Shown: positions 1-12,706 of the stretch, piece by piece
Layout of the letters: every line of letters starts with the position of its first letter
How positions within the stretch are numbered: position 1 is the first letter of the stretch
Origin: Agriotes lineatus
Taxonomy: Eukaryota > Arthropoda > Insecta > Coleoptera > Elateridae
Reading direction: 5' to 3'
Assembly (NCBI GenBank): GCA_940337035.1
Contig: CALNHX010002282.1
Location: forward strand, 121,315-185,314
Length of the DNA stretch: 64,000 nucleotides
Translations under genes and position numbers: made by a program
The notes under the pieces: model-generated
The model's database searches: none
Told to the model about the DNA's origin: nothing
What the model saw: only the letters and a program-made list of their open reading frames with translations

Positions 1-800
1 AATATGTTACATACTGCTAGTAGCATTCTGAGGCTATTAAGCAGTCGCGCTCAGACACCGAAATAGTGCTAAAAAATAAAAAATCTAAGATCGTTTCTAC
101 TATCGAAATGATACCGGAAAAGTCTCAGGTAGTCCGTCAGAGTGTTTACAGGCCATTTTCTCTAATTCTAAACCATTAGGTGCCATTCCGATGCATTTAA
201 AAATAGTTTATAGTTGTTTCTGTACAGTTTTTGGCATTCTGAAATTACTGTGTATTAATTATAATATGTTACATACTGCTAGTAGCATTCTGAGGCTATT
301 AAGCAGTCGCCCTCAGACACCGAAATAGTGCTAAAAAATAAAAAATCTAAGATCGTTTCTACTATCGAAATGATACCCGAAAAGTCTCAGGTCGTCCGTC
401 AGAGCGTTTACAGGCTCTAGTATGCCATTTTCTCTAATGTTAAACCATTATGTGCCATTCCGATGCATTTAGAGATAGTTTATAGTTGTTTCTGTACAGT
501 CTTTGGCATTCTGAAATTACTGTGTATTAATTATAATATGTTACATACTGCTAGTAGCATTCTGAGGCTATTAAGCAGTCGCCCTCAGACACCGAAATAG
601 TGCTAAAAATTAAAAAATCTAAGATCGTTTCTACTATCGAAATGATACCGGAAAAGTCTCAGGTCGTCCGTCAGAGCGTTTACAGGCTCTAGCATGCCAT
701 TTTTTCTAATTCTAAACTATTAGGTGCCATTCCGATGCATTTAAACATAGTTTATAGTTGTTTCTGTACAGCCTTTAGCATTCTGAAATTACTGTGTATT

Positions 801-952
801 AGCTATAATATGTTACATACCGCCAGTAGCATTCTGAAACCATTAAGCGGTTGCGCTCAAACACCAAAATAATGCTACTTAAATAAAAAAATCTAAGAGC
901 GTTTCTACTATCTAAATGATACCGAAAACGTTTCAGACCATCCACCAGACCG
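801..952 (+). repeat. Divergent satellite patch, copy 1
   Basis: From the AT-rich core of one unit into the first third of the next, about 24 substitutions fall within about 150 bp by my count, plus a 2-bp longer linker (ATGCTACTTAAAT in place of GTGCTAAAAAAT). Surrounding monomer sequence is ordinary. The sharp change suggests that a piece of an older or separate subfamily was recombined into the array. Confidence 0.8.
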
Positions 953-1135
953 TTTACAGGCTCTAGTATACCATTTTCTCTAATTCTAAACCATTAGGTG
1001 CCATTCCGATGCATTTAAAGATAGTTTATAGTTGTTTCTGTACAGTCTTTAGCATTCTGCAATTACTGTGTATTAATTATAATATGTTACATACTACTAG
1101 TAGCATTCTGAGGCTATTAAGCAGTCGCCCTCAGA

Positions 1136-1158
1136 ACCGAAACAGTGCTAAAAAATCT
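1136..1158 (+). repeat. Shortened linker junction (1-bp plus 7-bp loss), first of six
   Basis: Here CAGACACCG has become CAGAACCG (one base lost) and the following A-rich linker is 7 bp short (GTGCTAAAAAATCTAAG). The paired losses always occur together: also near 1947-1966, 3573-3592, 7831-7853, 8366-8389 and 9991-10013, and nowhere to the right of 10.1 kb. Together they make the unit 264 bp, a multiple of three, which explains why open frames run on across the junction in these places only. Confidence 0.8.
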
Positions 1159-3234
1159 AAGAACGTTTCTACTATCGAAATGATACCGGAAAAGTCTCAG
1201 GTCGTCCGTCAGAGCGTTTACAGGGTCCAGCATGCCATTTTGTCTAATTCTAAAACATTAGGTGCCATTCCGATGCATTTAAAGAGAGTTTACAGTTGTT
1301 TCTGTACAGTCATTAGCATTCTGAAATTACTGTGTATTAATTATAATATGTTACATACTGCTAGTAGCATTCTGAGGCTATTAAGCAGTCGCCCTCAGAC
1401 ACCGAAATAGTGCTAAAAAATAAAAAATCTAAGATCGGTTTTACTATCGAAATGATACCGAAAAAGTCTCAGATCGTCCGTCAGAGCGTTTACAGGCTCT
1501 AGCATGCCATTTTCTCTAATTCTAAACTATTAGGTGCCATTCAGATGCATTTAACGATAGTTTATAGTAGTTTCTGTACAGTCTTTAGCATTCTGAAATT
1601 ACTGTGTATTAATTATAATATGTTACATACTGCTAGTAGCATTCTGAGGCTATTAAGCAGTCGCCCTCAGACACCGAAATAGTGCTAAAAAATAAAAAAT
1701 CTAAGATCGTTTCTACTATCGAAATAATACCGGAAAAGTCTCAGGTCGTCCGTCAGAGCGTTTACAGGCTCTTGCATGCCATTTTCTCTAATTCTAAACC
1801 ATTAGGTGCCATTCCGATGCATTTAAAGATAGTTTATAGTTGTTTCTGTACAGTCTTTGGCATTCTGAAATTACTGTGTATTAATTATAATATGTTACAT
1901 ACTGCTAGTAGCATTCTGAGGCTATTAAGCAGTCGCCCTCAGAACCGAAATAGTGCTAAAAAATCTAAGATCGTTTCTACTATCGAAATGATACCGGAAA
2001 AGTCTCAGGTCGTCCGTCAGAGCGTTTACAGGCTCTAGGATGCCATTTTCTCTAATTCTAAACCATTAGGTGCCATTCCGATGCATTTAAAGATAGTTTA
2101 TAGTTGTTTCTGTACAGTCTTTGGCATTCTGAAATTACTGTGTATTGATTATAATATGTTACATACTGCTAGTAGCATTCTGAGGCTATTAAGCAGTCAC
2201 CCTCAGACACCGAAATAGTGCTAAAAAATAGAAAATCTAAGATCGTTTCTACTATCGAAATGATACCGGAAAAATGTCAGGTCGTCCGTCAGAGCGTTTA
2301 CAGGCTCTTGCATGCCATTTTCTGTAATTCTAAACCATTAGGTGCCATTCCGATGCATTTAAAGATAGTTTATAGTTGTTTCTGTACAGTCTTTGGCATT
2401 CTGAAATTACTGTGTATTGATTATAATATGTTACATACTGCTAGTAGCATTCTGAGGCTATTAAGCAGTCACCCTCAGACACCGAAATAGTGCTAAAAAA
2501 TAAAAAATCTAAGATCGTTTCTACTATCGAAATGATACCGGAAAAATGTCAGGTCGTCCGTCAGAGCGTTTACAGGCTCCAGCATGCTATGTTGTCTAAT
2601 TCTAAACTATTAGGTGCCATTCAGATGCATTTAAAGATAGTTTATAGTAGTTTCTGTACAGTCTTTAGCATTCTGAAATTACTGTGTATTAATTATAATA
2701 TGTTACATACTGCTAGTAGCATTCTGAGGCTATTAAGCAGACGCCCTCAGACACCGAAATAGTGCTAAAAAATAAAAAATCTAAGATCGTTTCTACTATC
2801 GATATGATACCCGAAAAGTCTCAGGTCGTCCGTCAGAGCGTTTACAGGCTCTAGTATGCCATTTTCTCTAATGCTAAACCATTAGGTGCCATTCCGATGC
2901 ATTTAAAGATAGTTTATAGTTGTTTCTGTACAGTTTTTGGCATTCTGAAACTACTGTGTATTAATTATAATATGTTACATACTGCTAGTAGCATTCTGAG
3001 GCTATTAAGCAGACGCCCTCGGTCACCGAAATAGTGCTAAAAATTAAAAAATCTAAGATCGTTTCTACTATCGAAATGATACCGGAAAAGTCTCAGGTCG
3101 TCCGTCAGAGCGTTTACATGCTCTAGCATGCCATTTTCTCTAATTCTAAACTATTAGGTGCCATTCCGATGCATTTAAAGATAGTTTATAGTTGTTTCTG
3201 TACAGTCTTTAGCATTCTAAAATTACTGTGTATT

Positions 3235-3386
3235 ACCTATAATATGTTACATACCGCCAGTAGCATTCTGAAACCATTAAGCGGTTGCGCTCAAACACGA
3301 AAATAATGCTACTTAAATAAAAAAATCTAAGAGCGTTTCTACTATCGATATGATACCGAAAACGTTTCAGATCGTCCACCAGACCG
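3235..3386 (+). repeat. Divergent satellite patch, copy 2
   Basis: This is the same divergent segment as at 801-952, but with its own differences (ACCTAT for AGCTAT, CACGAAAATAATG, CGATATG, GATCGTCC). It is therefore an older relative of the other two copies, not a product of the L1 duplication. Confidence 0.78.
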
Positions 3387-3578
3387 TTTACAGGCTCTAG
3401 TATGCCATTTTCTCTAATTCTAAACCATTAGGTGCCATTCCGATGCATTTAAAGATAGTTTATAGTTGTTTCTGTACAGTCTTTGGCATTCTGAAATTAC
3501 TGTGTAATAATTATAATATGTTACATACTGCTAGTAGCATTCTGAGGCTATTAAGCAGTCGCCCTCAGAACCGAAATA

Positions 3579-5120
3579 GTGCTAAAAAATCTAGGATCGT
3601 TTCTACTATCGAAATGATACCGGAAAAGTCTCAGGTCGTCTGTCAGAGCGTTTACATGCTCTAGCATGCCATTTTCTCTAATTCTAAACCATTAGGTGCC
3701 ATTCCGATGCATTTAAAGATAGTTTATAGTTGTTTCTGTACAGTCTTTGGCATTCTGAAATTACTGTGTATTAATTATATGTTACATACTGCTAGTAGCA
3801 TTTTGAGGCTATTAAGCAGTCGCCCTCAGACACCGAAATAGTGCTAAAAAATAAAAAATCTAAGATCGTTTCTACTATCGAAATAATACCGGAAAAGTCT
3901 CAGGTCGTCTGTCAGAGCGTTTACAGGCTCTAGCATGCCATTTTCTCTAATTCTAAACTATTAGGTGCCATTCCGATGCATTTAAAGATAGTTTATAGTT
4001 GTTTCTGTACAGTCTTTGGCAATCTGAAATTACTGTGTATTAATTATAATATGTTACATACTGCTAGTAGCATTCTGAGGCTATTAAGCAGTCGCCCTCA
4101 GACACCGAAATAGTGCTAAAAAATAAAAAATCTAAGATCGTTTCTACTATCGAAATGATACCGGAAAAGTGTCAGGTCGTCCGTCAGGGCGTTTACAGGC
4201 TCCAGCATGCCATTTTGTCTAATTCTAAACTATTAGGTGCCATTCAGATGCATTTAAAGATATTTTATAGTAGTTTCTGTACAGTCTTTAGCATTCTGAA
4301 ATTACTGTGTATTAATTATAATATGTTACATACTGCTAGTAGCATTCTGAGGCTATTAAGCAGTCGCCCTCAGACACCGAAATAGTGCTAAAAAATAAAA
4401 AATCTAAGATCGTTTCTACTATCGAAATAATACCGGAAAAGTCTCAGGTCGTCCGTCAGAGCGTTTACAGGCTCTTGCATGCCGTTTTCTCTAATTCTAA
4501 ACCATTAGGTGCCATTCCGATGCATTTAAAGATAGTTTATAGTTGTTTCTGTACAGTCTTTGGCATTCTGAAATTACTGTGTATTAATTATAATATGTTA
4601 CATACTGCTAGTAGCATTCTGAGGCTATTAAGCAGTCGCCCTCAGACACCGAAATAGTGCTAAAAAATAAAAAATCTAAGATCGTTTCTACTATCGAAAT
4701 AATACCGGAAAAGTCTCAGGTCGTCCGTCAGAGCGTCTACAGGCTCTAGCATGCCATTTTCTCTAATTCTCAACTATTAGGTGCCATTCCGATGCATTTA
4801 AAGGTAGTTTTTAGTTGTTTCTGTACAGTCTTTGGCATTCTGAAATTACTGTGTATTAATTATAATATGTTACATACTGATAGTAGCATTCTGAGGCTAT
4901 TAAGCAGTCGCCCTCAGACACCGAAATAGTGCTAAAAAATAAAAAATCTAAGATCGTTTTTACTATCGAAATGATACCGAAAAAGTCTCAGATCGTCCGT
5001 CAGAGCGTTTACAGGCTCTAGCATGCCATTTTCTCTAATTCTAAACTATTAGGTGCCATTCAGATGCATTTAAAGAGAATTTATAGTAGTTTCTGTACAG
5101 TCTTTAGCATTCTGAAATTA
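3579..5120 (+). repeat. Duplicated segment L2, copy 1
   Basis: Units starting at 3579, 3841, 4113, 4385, 4657 and 4929 correspond in order to those at 10000, 10262, 10533, 10805, 11077 and 11349. Rare shared markers are the 3-bp loss giving TTATATGTTAC, the CTCCAGCATGCC unit with TTTTGTC, and CTGATAGTAGC. Identity is visibly lower than in L1, so this is an older event. Confidence 0.72.
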
Positions 5121-5200
5121 CTGTGTATTAATTATAATATGTTACATACTGCTAGTAGCATTCTGAGGCTATTAAGCAGTCGCCCTCAGACACCGAAATA

Positions 5201-5662
5201 GTGCTAAAAAATAAAAAATCTAAGTTCGTTTCTACTATCGAAATGATACCGGAATTCTCAGGACGTCCGTCAGAGCGTTTACAGGCTCCAGCATGCCATT
5301 TTGTCTAATTCTAAAACATTAGGTGCCATTCCGATGCATTTAAAGAGAGTTTACAGTTGTTTCTGTACAGTCATTAGCATTCTGAAATTACTGTGTATTA
5401 ATTATAATATGTTACATACTTCTAGTAGCATTACGAGGCTATTAAAGTCTCAGGTCGTCCGTCAGGGCGTTTACAGGCTCCAGCATGCCACTTTGTCTAA
5501 TTCTAAAACATTAGGTGCCATTCCGATTCATTTAAAGAAAGTTTACAGTGGTTTCTGTACAGTCTTTAGCATTCTGAAATTACTGTGTATTAATTATAAT
5601 ATGTTACATACTGCTAGTAGCATTCTGAGGCTATTAAGCAGTCGCCCTCAGACACCGAAATA
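5201..5662 (+). repeat. Fused double unit with 80-bp junction deletion, copy 1
   Basis: Two monomers occupy 462 bp in place of 544. After GGCTATTAA the sequence jumps to AGTCTCAGG, losing the tail of one unit and the linker and dyad of the next (about 80 bp), with AA shared at the joint (about 5445). A further 2 bp is missing at GGAATTCTCAGG near 5252. Private marks CTTCTAGTAGCATTACG, GATTCATTTAAAGAAAG and CAGTGG accompany the joint. The same joint recurs at 12486 and 18119. Confidence 0.85.
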
Positions 5663-6685
5663 GTGCTAAAAAATAACAAATTTAAGATCGTTTCTACTAT
5701 CGAAATGATACCGGAAAAGTCTCAGGTCGTCCGTCAGAGCGTTTACAGGCTCTAGTATGCCATTTTCTCTAATTCTAAACCATTAGGTGCCATTCCGATG
5801 CATTTAAAGATAGTTTAAAGTTGTTTCTGTACAGTCTTTGGCATTCTGACATTACTGTGTATTAATTATAATATGTTACATACTGCTAGTAGCATTCTGA
5901 GGCTATTAAGCAGTCGCCCTTAGACACCGAAATAGTGCTAAAAAATAAAAAATTTAAGATCGTTTCTACTATCGAAATGATACCGGAAAAGTCTCAGGTC
6001 GTCCGTCAGAGCGTTTACAGGCTCTAGGATGCCATTTTCTCTAATTCTAAACCATTAGGTGCCATTCCGATGCATTTAAAGATAGTTTATAGTTGTTTCT
6101 GTACAGTCTTTGGCATTCTGAAATTAATGTGTATTAATTATAATATGTTACATACTGCTAGTAGCATTCTGAGGCTATTAAGCAGTCGCCCTCAGACACC
6201 GAAATAGTGCTAAAAAATAAAAAAATTAAGATCGTTTCTACTATCGAAATGATACCGAAAAAGTCTCAGATCGTCCGTCAGAGCGTTTACAGGCTCTAGC
6301 ATGCCATTTTCTCTAATTCTAAACTATTAGGTGCCATTCAGATGCATTTAAAGATAGTTTATATTTGTTTCTGTACAGTCTTTGGCATTCCGAAATTACT
6401 GTGTATTAATTATAATATGTTACATACCGCTAGTAGCATTCTGAGGCTATTAAGCAGTCGCCCTCAGACACCGAAATAGTGCTAAAAAATAAAAGAAATA
6501 AGATCGTTTCTACTATCGAAATGATACCGAAAAAGTCTCAGATCGTCCGTCAGAGCGTTTACAGGCTATAGCATGCCATTTTCTCTAATTCTAAACTATT
6601 ATGTGCCATTCAGATGCATTTAAAGATAGTTTATATTTGTTTCTGTACAGTCTTTAGCATTCTGAAATTACTGTGAATTAATTAT

Positions 6686-8120
6686 AATATGTTACATACT
6701 GCTAGTAGCATTCTGAGGCTATTAAGCAGTCGCGCTCAGACACCGAAATAGTGCTAAAAAATAAAAAATCTAAGATCGTTTCTACTATCGAAATGATACC
6801 GGAAAAGTCTCAGGTCGTCCGTCAGAGTGTTTACAGGCTCTAGTATGCCATTTTCTCTAATTCTAAACCATTAGGTGCCATTCCGATGCATTTAAAAATA
6901 GTTTATAGTTGTTTCTGTACAGTTTTTGGCATTCTGAAATTACTGTGTATTAATTATAATATGTTACATACTGCTAGTAGCATTCTGAGGCTATTAAGCA
7001 GTCGCCCTCAGACACCGAAATAGTGCTAAAAAATAAAAAATCTAAGATCGTTTCTACTATCGAAATGATACCCGAAAAGTCTCAGGTCGTCCGTCAGAGC
7101 GTTTACAGGCTCTAGTATGCCATTTTCTCTAATGTTAAACCATTATGTGCCATTCCGATGCATTTAGAGATAGTTTATAGTTGTTTCTGTACAGTCTTTG
7201 GCATTCTGAAATTACTGTGTATTAATTATAATATGTTACATACTGCTAGTAGCATTCTGAGGCTATTAAGCAGTCGCCCTCAGACACCGAAATAGTGCTA
7301 AAAATTAAAAAATCTAAGATCGTTTCTACTATCGAAATGATACCGGAAAAGTCTCAGGTCGTCCGTCAGAGCGTTTACAGGCTCTAGCATGCCATTTTTT
7401 CTAATTCTAAACTATTAGGTGCCATTCCGATGCATTTAAACATAGTTTATAGTTGTTTCTGTACAGCCTTTAGCATTCTGAAATTACTGTGTATTAGCTA
7501 TAATATGTTACATACCGCCAGTAGCATTCTGAAACCATTAAGCGGTTGCGCTCAAACACCAAAATAATGCTACTTAAATAAAAAAATCTAAGAGCGTTTC
7601 TACTATCTAAATGATACCGAAAACGTTTCAGACCATCCACCAGACCGTTTACAGGCTCTAGTATACCATTTTCTCTAATTCTAAACCATTAGGTGCCATT
7701 CCGATGCATTTAAAGATAGTTTATAGTTGTTTCTGTACAGTCTTTAGCATTCTGCAATTACTGTGTATTAATTATAATATGTTACATACTACTAGTAGCA
7801 TTCTGAGGCTATTAAGCAGTCGCCCTCAGAACCGAAACAGTGCTAAAAAATCTAAGAACGTTTCTACTATCGAAATGATACCGGAAAAGTCTCAGGTCGT
7901 CCGTCAGAGCGTTTACAGGGTCCAGCATGCCATTTTGTCTAATTCTAAAACATTAGGTGCCATTCCGATGCATTTAAAGAGAGTTTACAGTTGTTTCTGT
8001 ACAGTCATTAGCATTCTGAAATTACTGTGTATTAATTATAATATGTTACATACTGCTAGTAGCATTCTGAGGCTATTAAGCAGTCGCCCTCAGACACCGA
8101 AATAGTGCTAAAAAATAAAA
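6686..8120 (+). repeat. Duplicated segment L1, copy 2
   Basis: This is the partner of 1-1425, offset by 6685 bp before the 10-bp deletion in copy 1 and 6695 bp after it. It retains the full-length first unit, so copy 1 carries the derived deletion. The near identity of such idiosyncratic monomers argues for recent duplication or conversion of a block, not independent drift of single units. Confidence 0.9.
7496..7647 (+). repeat. Divergent satellite patch, copy 3
   Basis: It appears identical to the patch at 801-952 and sits at the expected offset of 6695 bp, so it was carried along by the L1 duplication. Confidence 0.82.
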
Positions 8121-9999
8121 AAATTTAGATCGTTTCTACTATCGAAATGATACCGGAAAAGTCTCAGGTCGTCCGTCAGAGCGTTTACAGGCTCTAGGAT
8201 GCCATTTTCTCTAATTCTAAACCATTAGGTGCCATTCCGATGCATTTAAAGATAATTTATAGTTGTTTCTGTACAGTCTTTGGCAATCTGAAATTACTGT
8301 GTATTAATTATAATATGTTACATACTGCTAGTAGCATTCTGAGGCTATTAAGCAGTCGCCCTCAGAACCAAAATAGTGCTAAAAAATCTAAGATCGTTTC
8401 TACTATCGAAATGATACCGCAAAAATCTCAGGTCGTCCGTCAGAGCGTTAACAGGCTCTAGCATGCCATTTTCTCTAATTCTAAACTATTAGGTGCTATT
8501 CCGATGCATTTAAAGATAGTTTATAGTTGTTTCTGTACAGTCTTTGGCATTCTGAAATTACTTTGTGTTAATTATAATATGTTACATACTGCTAGTAGCA
8601 TTCTGAGGCTATTAAGCAGTCGCCCTCAGACACCGAAATAGTGCTAAAAATTAAAAAATCTAAGATCGTTTCTACTATCGAAATGATACCGGAAAAGTCT
8701 CAGGTCGTCCGTCAGAGCGTTAACAGGCTCTAGCATGCCATTTTCTCTAATTCTAAACCATTAGGTGCCATTCCGATGCATTTAAAGATAGTTTATAGTT
8801 GTTTCTGTACAGTCTTTGGCATTCTGAAATTACTGTGTATTAATTATAATATGGTACATACTGCTAGTAGCATTCTGAGGCTATTAAGCAGTCGCCCTCA
8901 GACACCGAAATAGTGCTAAAAAATAAAAAATCTAAGATCGTTTCTACTATCGAAATGATACCGGAAAAGTCTCAGGTCGTCCGTCAGAGCGTTTACAGGC
9001 TCTTGCATGCCATTTTCTCTAATTCTAAACCATTAGGTGCCATTCAGATGCATTTAAAGATAGTTTATAGTAGTTTCTGTACAGTCTTTAGCATTCTGAA
9101 ATTACTGTGTATTAATTATAATATGTTACATACTGCTAGTAGCATTCTGAGGCTATTAAGCAGTCGCCCTCAGACACCGAAATAGTGCTAAAAAATGAAA
9201 AATCTAAGATCGTTTCTACTATCGAAATAATACCGGAAAAGTCTCAGGTCGTCCGTCAGAGCGTTTACAGGCTCTTGCATGCCATTTTCTCTAATTCTAA
9301 ACCATTAGGTGCCATTCCGATGCATTTAAAGATAGTTTACAGTTGTTTCTGTACAGTCTTTGGCATTCTGAAATTACTGTGTATTAATTATAATATGTTA
9401 CATACTGCTAGTAGCATTCTGAGGCTATTAAGCAGTCGCCCTCAGACACCGAAATAGTGCTAAAAAATAAAAAATCTAAGATCGTTTTTACTATCGAAAT
9501 GATACCGAAAAAGTCTCAGATCGTCCGTCAGAGCGTTTACAGGCTCTAGCATGCCATTTTCTCTAATTCTAAACTATTAGGTGCCATTCAGATGCATTTA
9601 AAGAGAGTTTATAGTAGTTTCTGTACAGTCTTTAGCATTCTGAAATTACTGTGTATTAATTATAATATGTTACATACTGCTAGTAGCATTCTGAGGCTAT
9701 TAAGCAGTCGTTCTCAGACACCGAAATAGTGCTAAAAATTAAAAAATCTAAGATCGTTTCTACTATCGAAATGATACCGGAAAAGTCTCAGGTCGTCCGT
9801 CAGAGCGTTTACAGGCTCTAGCATGCCATTTTCTCTAATTCTAAACCATTAGGTGCCATTCCGATGCATTTAAAGATAGTTTATAGTTGTTTCTGCACAG
9901 TCTTTGGCATTCTGAAATTACTGTGTATTAATTATAATATGTTACATACTGCTAGTAGCATTCTGAGGCTATTAAGCAGTCGCCCTCAGAACCGAAATA

Positions 10000-11540
10000 G
10001 TGCTAAAAAATCTAAGATCGTTTCTACTATCGAAATGATACCGGAAAAGTCTCAGGTCGTCCGTCAGAGCGTTTACAGGCTCTAGGTTGCCATTTTCTCT
10101 AATTCTAAACCATTAGGTGCCATTCCGATGCATTTAAAGATAGTTTATAGTTGTTTCTGTACAGTCTTTGGCATTCTGAAATTACTTTGTATTAACTATA
10201 TGTTACATACTGCTAGTAGCATTTTGAGGCTATTAAGCAGTCGCTCTCAGACACCGAAATAGTGCTAAAAAATAAAAATCTAAGATCGTTTCTACTATCG
10301 AAATAATACCGGAAAAGTCTCAGGTCGTCCGTCAGAGCGTTTACAGGCCCTAGCATGCCATTTTCTCTAATTCTAAACCATTAGGTGCCATTCCGATGCA
10401 TTTAAAGATAGTTTATAGTTGTTTCTGTACAGTCTTTGGCATTCTGAAATTACTGTGTATTAATTATAATATGGTACATACTGCTAGTAGCATTCTGAGG
10501 CTATTAAGCAGTCGCCCTCAGACACCGAAATAGTGCTAAAAAATAAAAAATCTAAGATCGTTTCTACTATCGAAATGATACCGGAATAGTGTCAGGTCGT
10601 CCGTCAGAGCGTTTACAGGCTCCAGCATGCCATTTTGTCTAATTCTAAACTATTAGGTGCCATTCAGATGCATTTAAAGATAGTTTATAGTAGTTTCTGT
10701 ACAGTCTTTAGCATTCTGAAATTACTGTGTATTAATTATAATATGTTACATACTGCTAGTAGCATTCTGAGGCTATTAAGCAGTCGCCCTCAGACACCGA
10801 AATAGTGCTAAAAAATGAAAAATCTAAGATCGTTTCTACTATCGAAATAAAACCGGAAAAGTCTCAGGTCGTCCGTCAGAGCGTTTACAGGCTCTTGCAT
10901 GCCATTTTCTCTAATTCTAAACCATTAGGTGCCATTCCGATGCATTTAAAGATAGTTTACAGTTGTTTCTGTACAGTCTTTGGCATTCTGAAATTACTGT
11001 GTATTAATTATAATATGTTACATACTGCTAGTAGCATTCTGAGGCTATTAAGCAGTCGCCCTCAGACACCGAAATAGTGCTAAAAAATATAAAATCTAAG
11101 ATCGTTTCTACTATCGAAATAATACCGGAAAAGTCTCAGGTCGTCCATCAGAGCGTTTACAGGCTCTAGCATGCAATTTTCTCTAATTCTAAACCATTAG
11201 GTGCCATTCCGATGCATTTAAAGGTAGTTTATAGTTGTTTCTGTACAGTCTTTGGCATTCTGAAATTACTGTGTATTAATTATAATATGTTACATACTGA
11301 TAGTAGCATTCTGAGGCTATTAAGCAGTCGCCCTCAGACACCGAAATAGTGCTAAAAAATAAAAAATCTAAGATCGTTTTTACTATCGAAATGATACCGA
11401 AAAAGTCTCAGATCGTCCGTCAGAGCGTTTACAGGCTCTAGCATGCCATTTTCTCTAATTCTAAACTATTAGGTGCCATTCAGATGCATTTAAAGAGAGT
11501 TTATAGTAGTTTCTGTACAGTCTTTAGCATTCTGAAATTA
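10000..11540 (+). repeat. Duplicated segment L2, copy 2
   Basis: This is the partner of 3579-5120 at an offset of 6420-6421 bp. It is interrupted at its right end by the fused unit at 11349. Two units here (9185 just upstream, and 10805) share the private linker AAAAAATGAAAAATC and begin otherwise similar monomers 1620 bp apart, so a smaller copying event is superimposed. Confidence 0.7.
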
Positions 11541-11698
11541 CTGTGTATTAATTATAATATGTTACATTTAAAGATAGTTTATAGTTGTTTCTGTACAGTC
11601 ATTGGCATTCTGAAATTACTGTGTATTAATTATAATATGTTACATACTGCTAGTAGCATTCTGAGGCTATTAAGCAGTCGACCTCAGACACCGAAATA
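11349..11698 (+). repeat. Fused double unit with 194-bp deletion
   Basis: Two monomers occupy 350 bp. The joint at about 11565-11570 goes from GTTACAT of one unit directly to TTTAAAGATAG of the next. CAT is shared by both sides (GTTACAT and GATGCAT), a 3-bp microhomology typical of slippage or end joining. I saw it only once in the window. Confidence 0.85.
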
Positions 11699-12242
11699 GT
11701 GCTAAAAAATAAAAAATCTAAGATCGTTTCTACTATCGAAATGATACCGGAAAAGTCTCAGATCGTCCGTCAGAGCGTTTACAGGCTCTAGCATGCCATT
11801 TTCTCTAATTCTAAACTATTAGGTGCCATTCCGATGCATTTAAAGATAGTTTATAGTTATTTCTGTACAGTCTTTGGCATTCTGAAATTACTTTGTGTTA
11901 ATTATAATATGTTACATACTGCTAGTAGCATTCTGAGGCTATTAAGCAGGCCCACTCAGACACCGAAATAGTGCTAAAAAATAAAAGAAATAAGATCGTT
12001 TCTACTATCGAAATGATACCGGAAAAGTCTCAGGTCGTCCGTCAGAGCGTTTACAGGCTCTAGCATGCCATTTTCTCTAATTCTAAACTATTAGGTGCCA
12101 TTCCGATGCATTTAAAGATAGTTTATAGTGGTTTCTGTACAGTCTTTGGCATTCTGAAATTACTTTGTGTTAATTATAATATGTTACATACTGCTAGTAG
12201 CATTCTGAGGCTATTAAGCAGGCCCACTCAGACACCGAAATA

Positions 12243-12706
12243 GTGCTAAAAAATAAAAAATCTAAGATCGTTTCTACTATCGAAATGATACCGGAAAAGT
12301 CTCAGGTCGTCCGTCAGAGCGTTTACAGGCTCTGGCATGCCATTTTCTCTAATTCTAAACCATTAGGTGCCATTCCGATGCATTTAAAGATAGTTTATAG
12401 TTGTTTCTGTACAGTCTTTGGCATTCTGAAATTACTGTGTATTAATTATAATATGTTACATACTTCTAGTAGCATTACGAGGCTATTAAAGTCTCAGGTC
12501 GTCCGTCAGAGCGTTTACAGGCTCCAGGATGCCACTTTGTCTAATTCTAAAACATTAGGTGCCATTCCGATTCATTTAAAGAAAGTTTACAGTGGTTTCT
12601 GTACAGTCTTTAGCATTCTGAAATTACTGTGTATTAATTATAATATGTTACATACTGCTAGTAGCATTCTGAGGCTATTAAGCAGTCGCGCTCAGACACC
12701 GAAATA
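12243..12706 (+). repeat. Fused double unit with 80-bp junction deletion, copy 2
   Basis: The length is 464 bp, exactly two monomers minus 80. It shares the joint and private substitutions of 5201-5662 but not the extra 2-bp loss. It marks the left part of the 5.5-kb tandem duplication. It has a frame open through both halves because the TAG is replaced by CTGG and CCAG; I regard this as incidental. Confidence 0.87.

Larger units (their letters stand above)
1..1425 (+). repeat. Duplicated segment L1, copy 1
   Basis: This matches 6686-8120 almost base for base over more than five monomers, including private variants such as AATGTTAAACC, TTATGTGCC, the divergent patch at 801-952 and the shortened linker near 1150. 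The main differences are a 10-bp deletion near base 152 in this copy and a single base near 131. Divergence begins abruptly in the linker after 1425. The left limit is cut by the window, so the original duplication may be larger. Confidence 0.9.
1..12242 (+). repeat. Left block: ragged, older-looking satellite
   Basis: Unit lengths vary here far more than to the right: 262, 265, 271, 272 and 273 bp, plus fused units at 5201 and 11349. Three divergent patches, six units with a shortened linker, and many private substitutions occur. The subfamily with CAGATCG, CTGTAG and CATTTGG that is common after 12.7 kb was not seen here. Shared rare variants show that an arrangement of about 6.4-6.7 kb exists twice (about 1-6685 and 6686-12242), but the versions are rearranged by unit gains and losses. 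The block looks like a less homogenised flank of the array. Confidence 0.8.

Noticed and set aside
1682..2762. Series of 90-118 residue + strand open frames beginning with GTG and ending in TAG (here and at many later sites) as a repeated gene family
   Set aside because: They coincide exactly with satellite monomers, are broken by an in-frame TAG in most copies, change frame every unit, and their variation follows block duplication and not coding constraint. No recognisable domain was seen.
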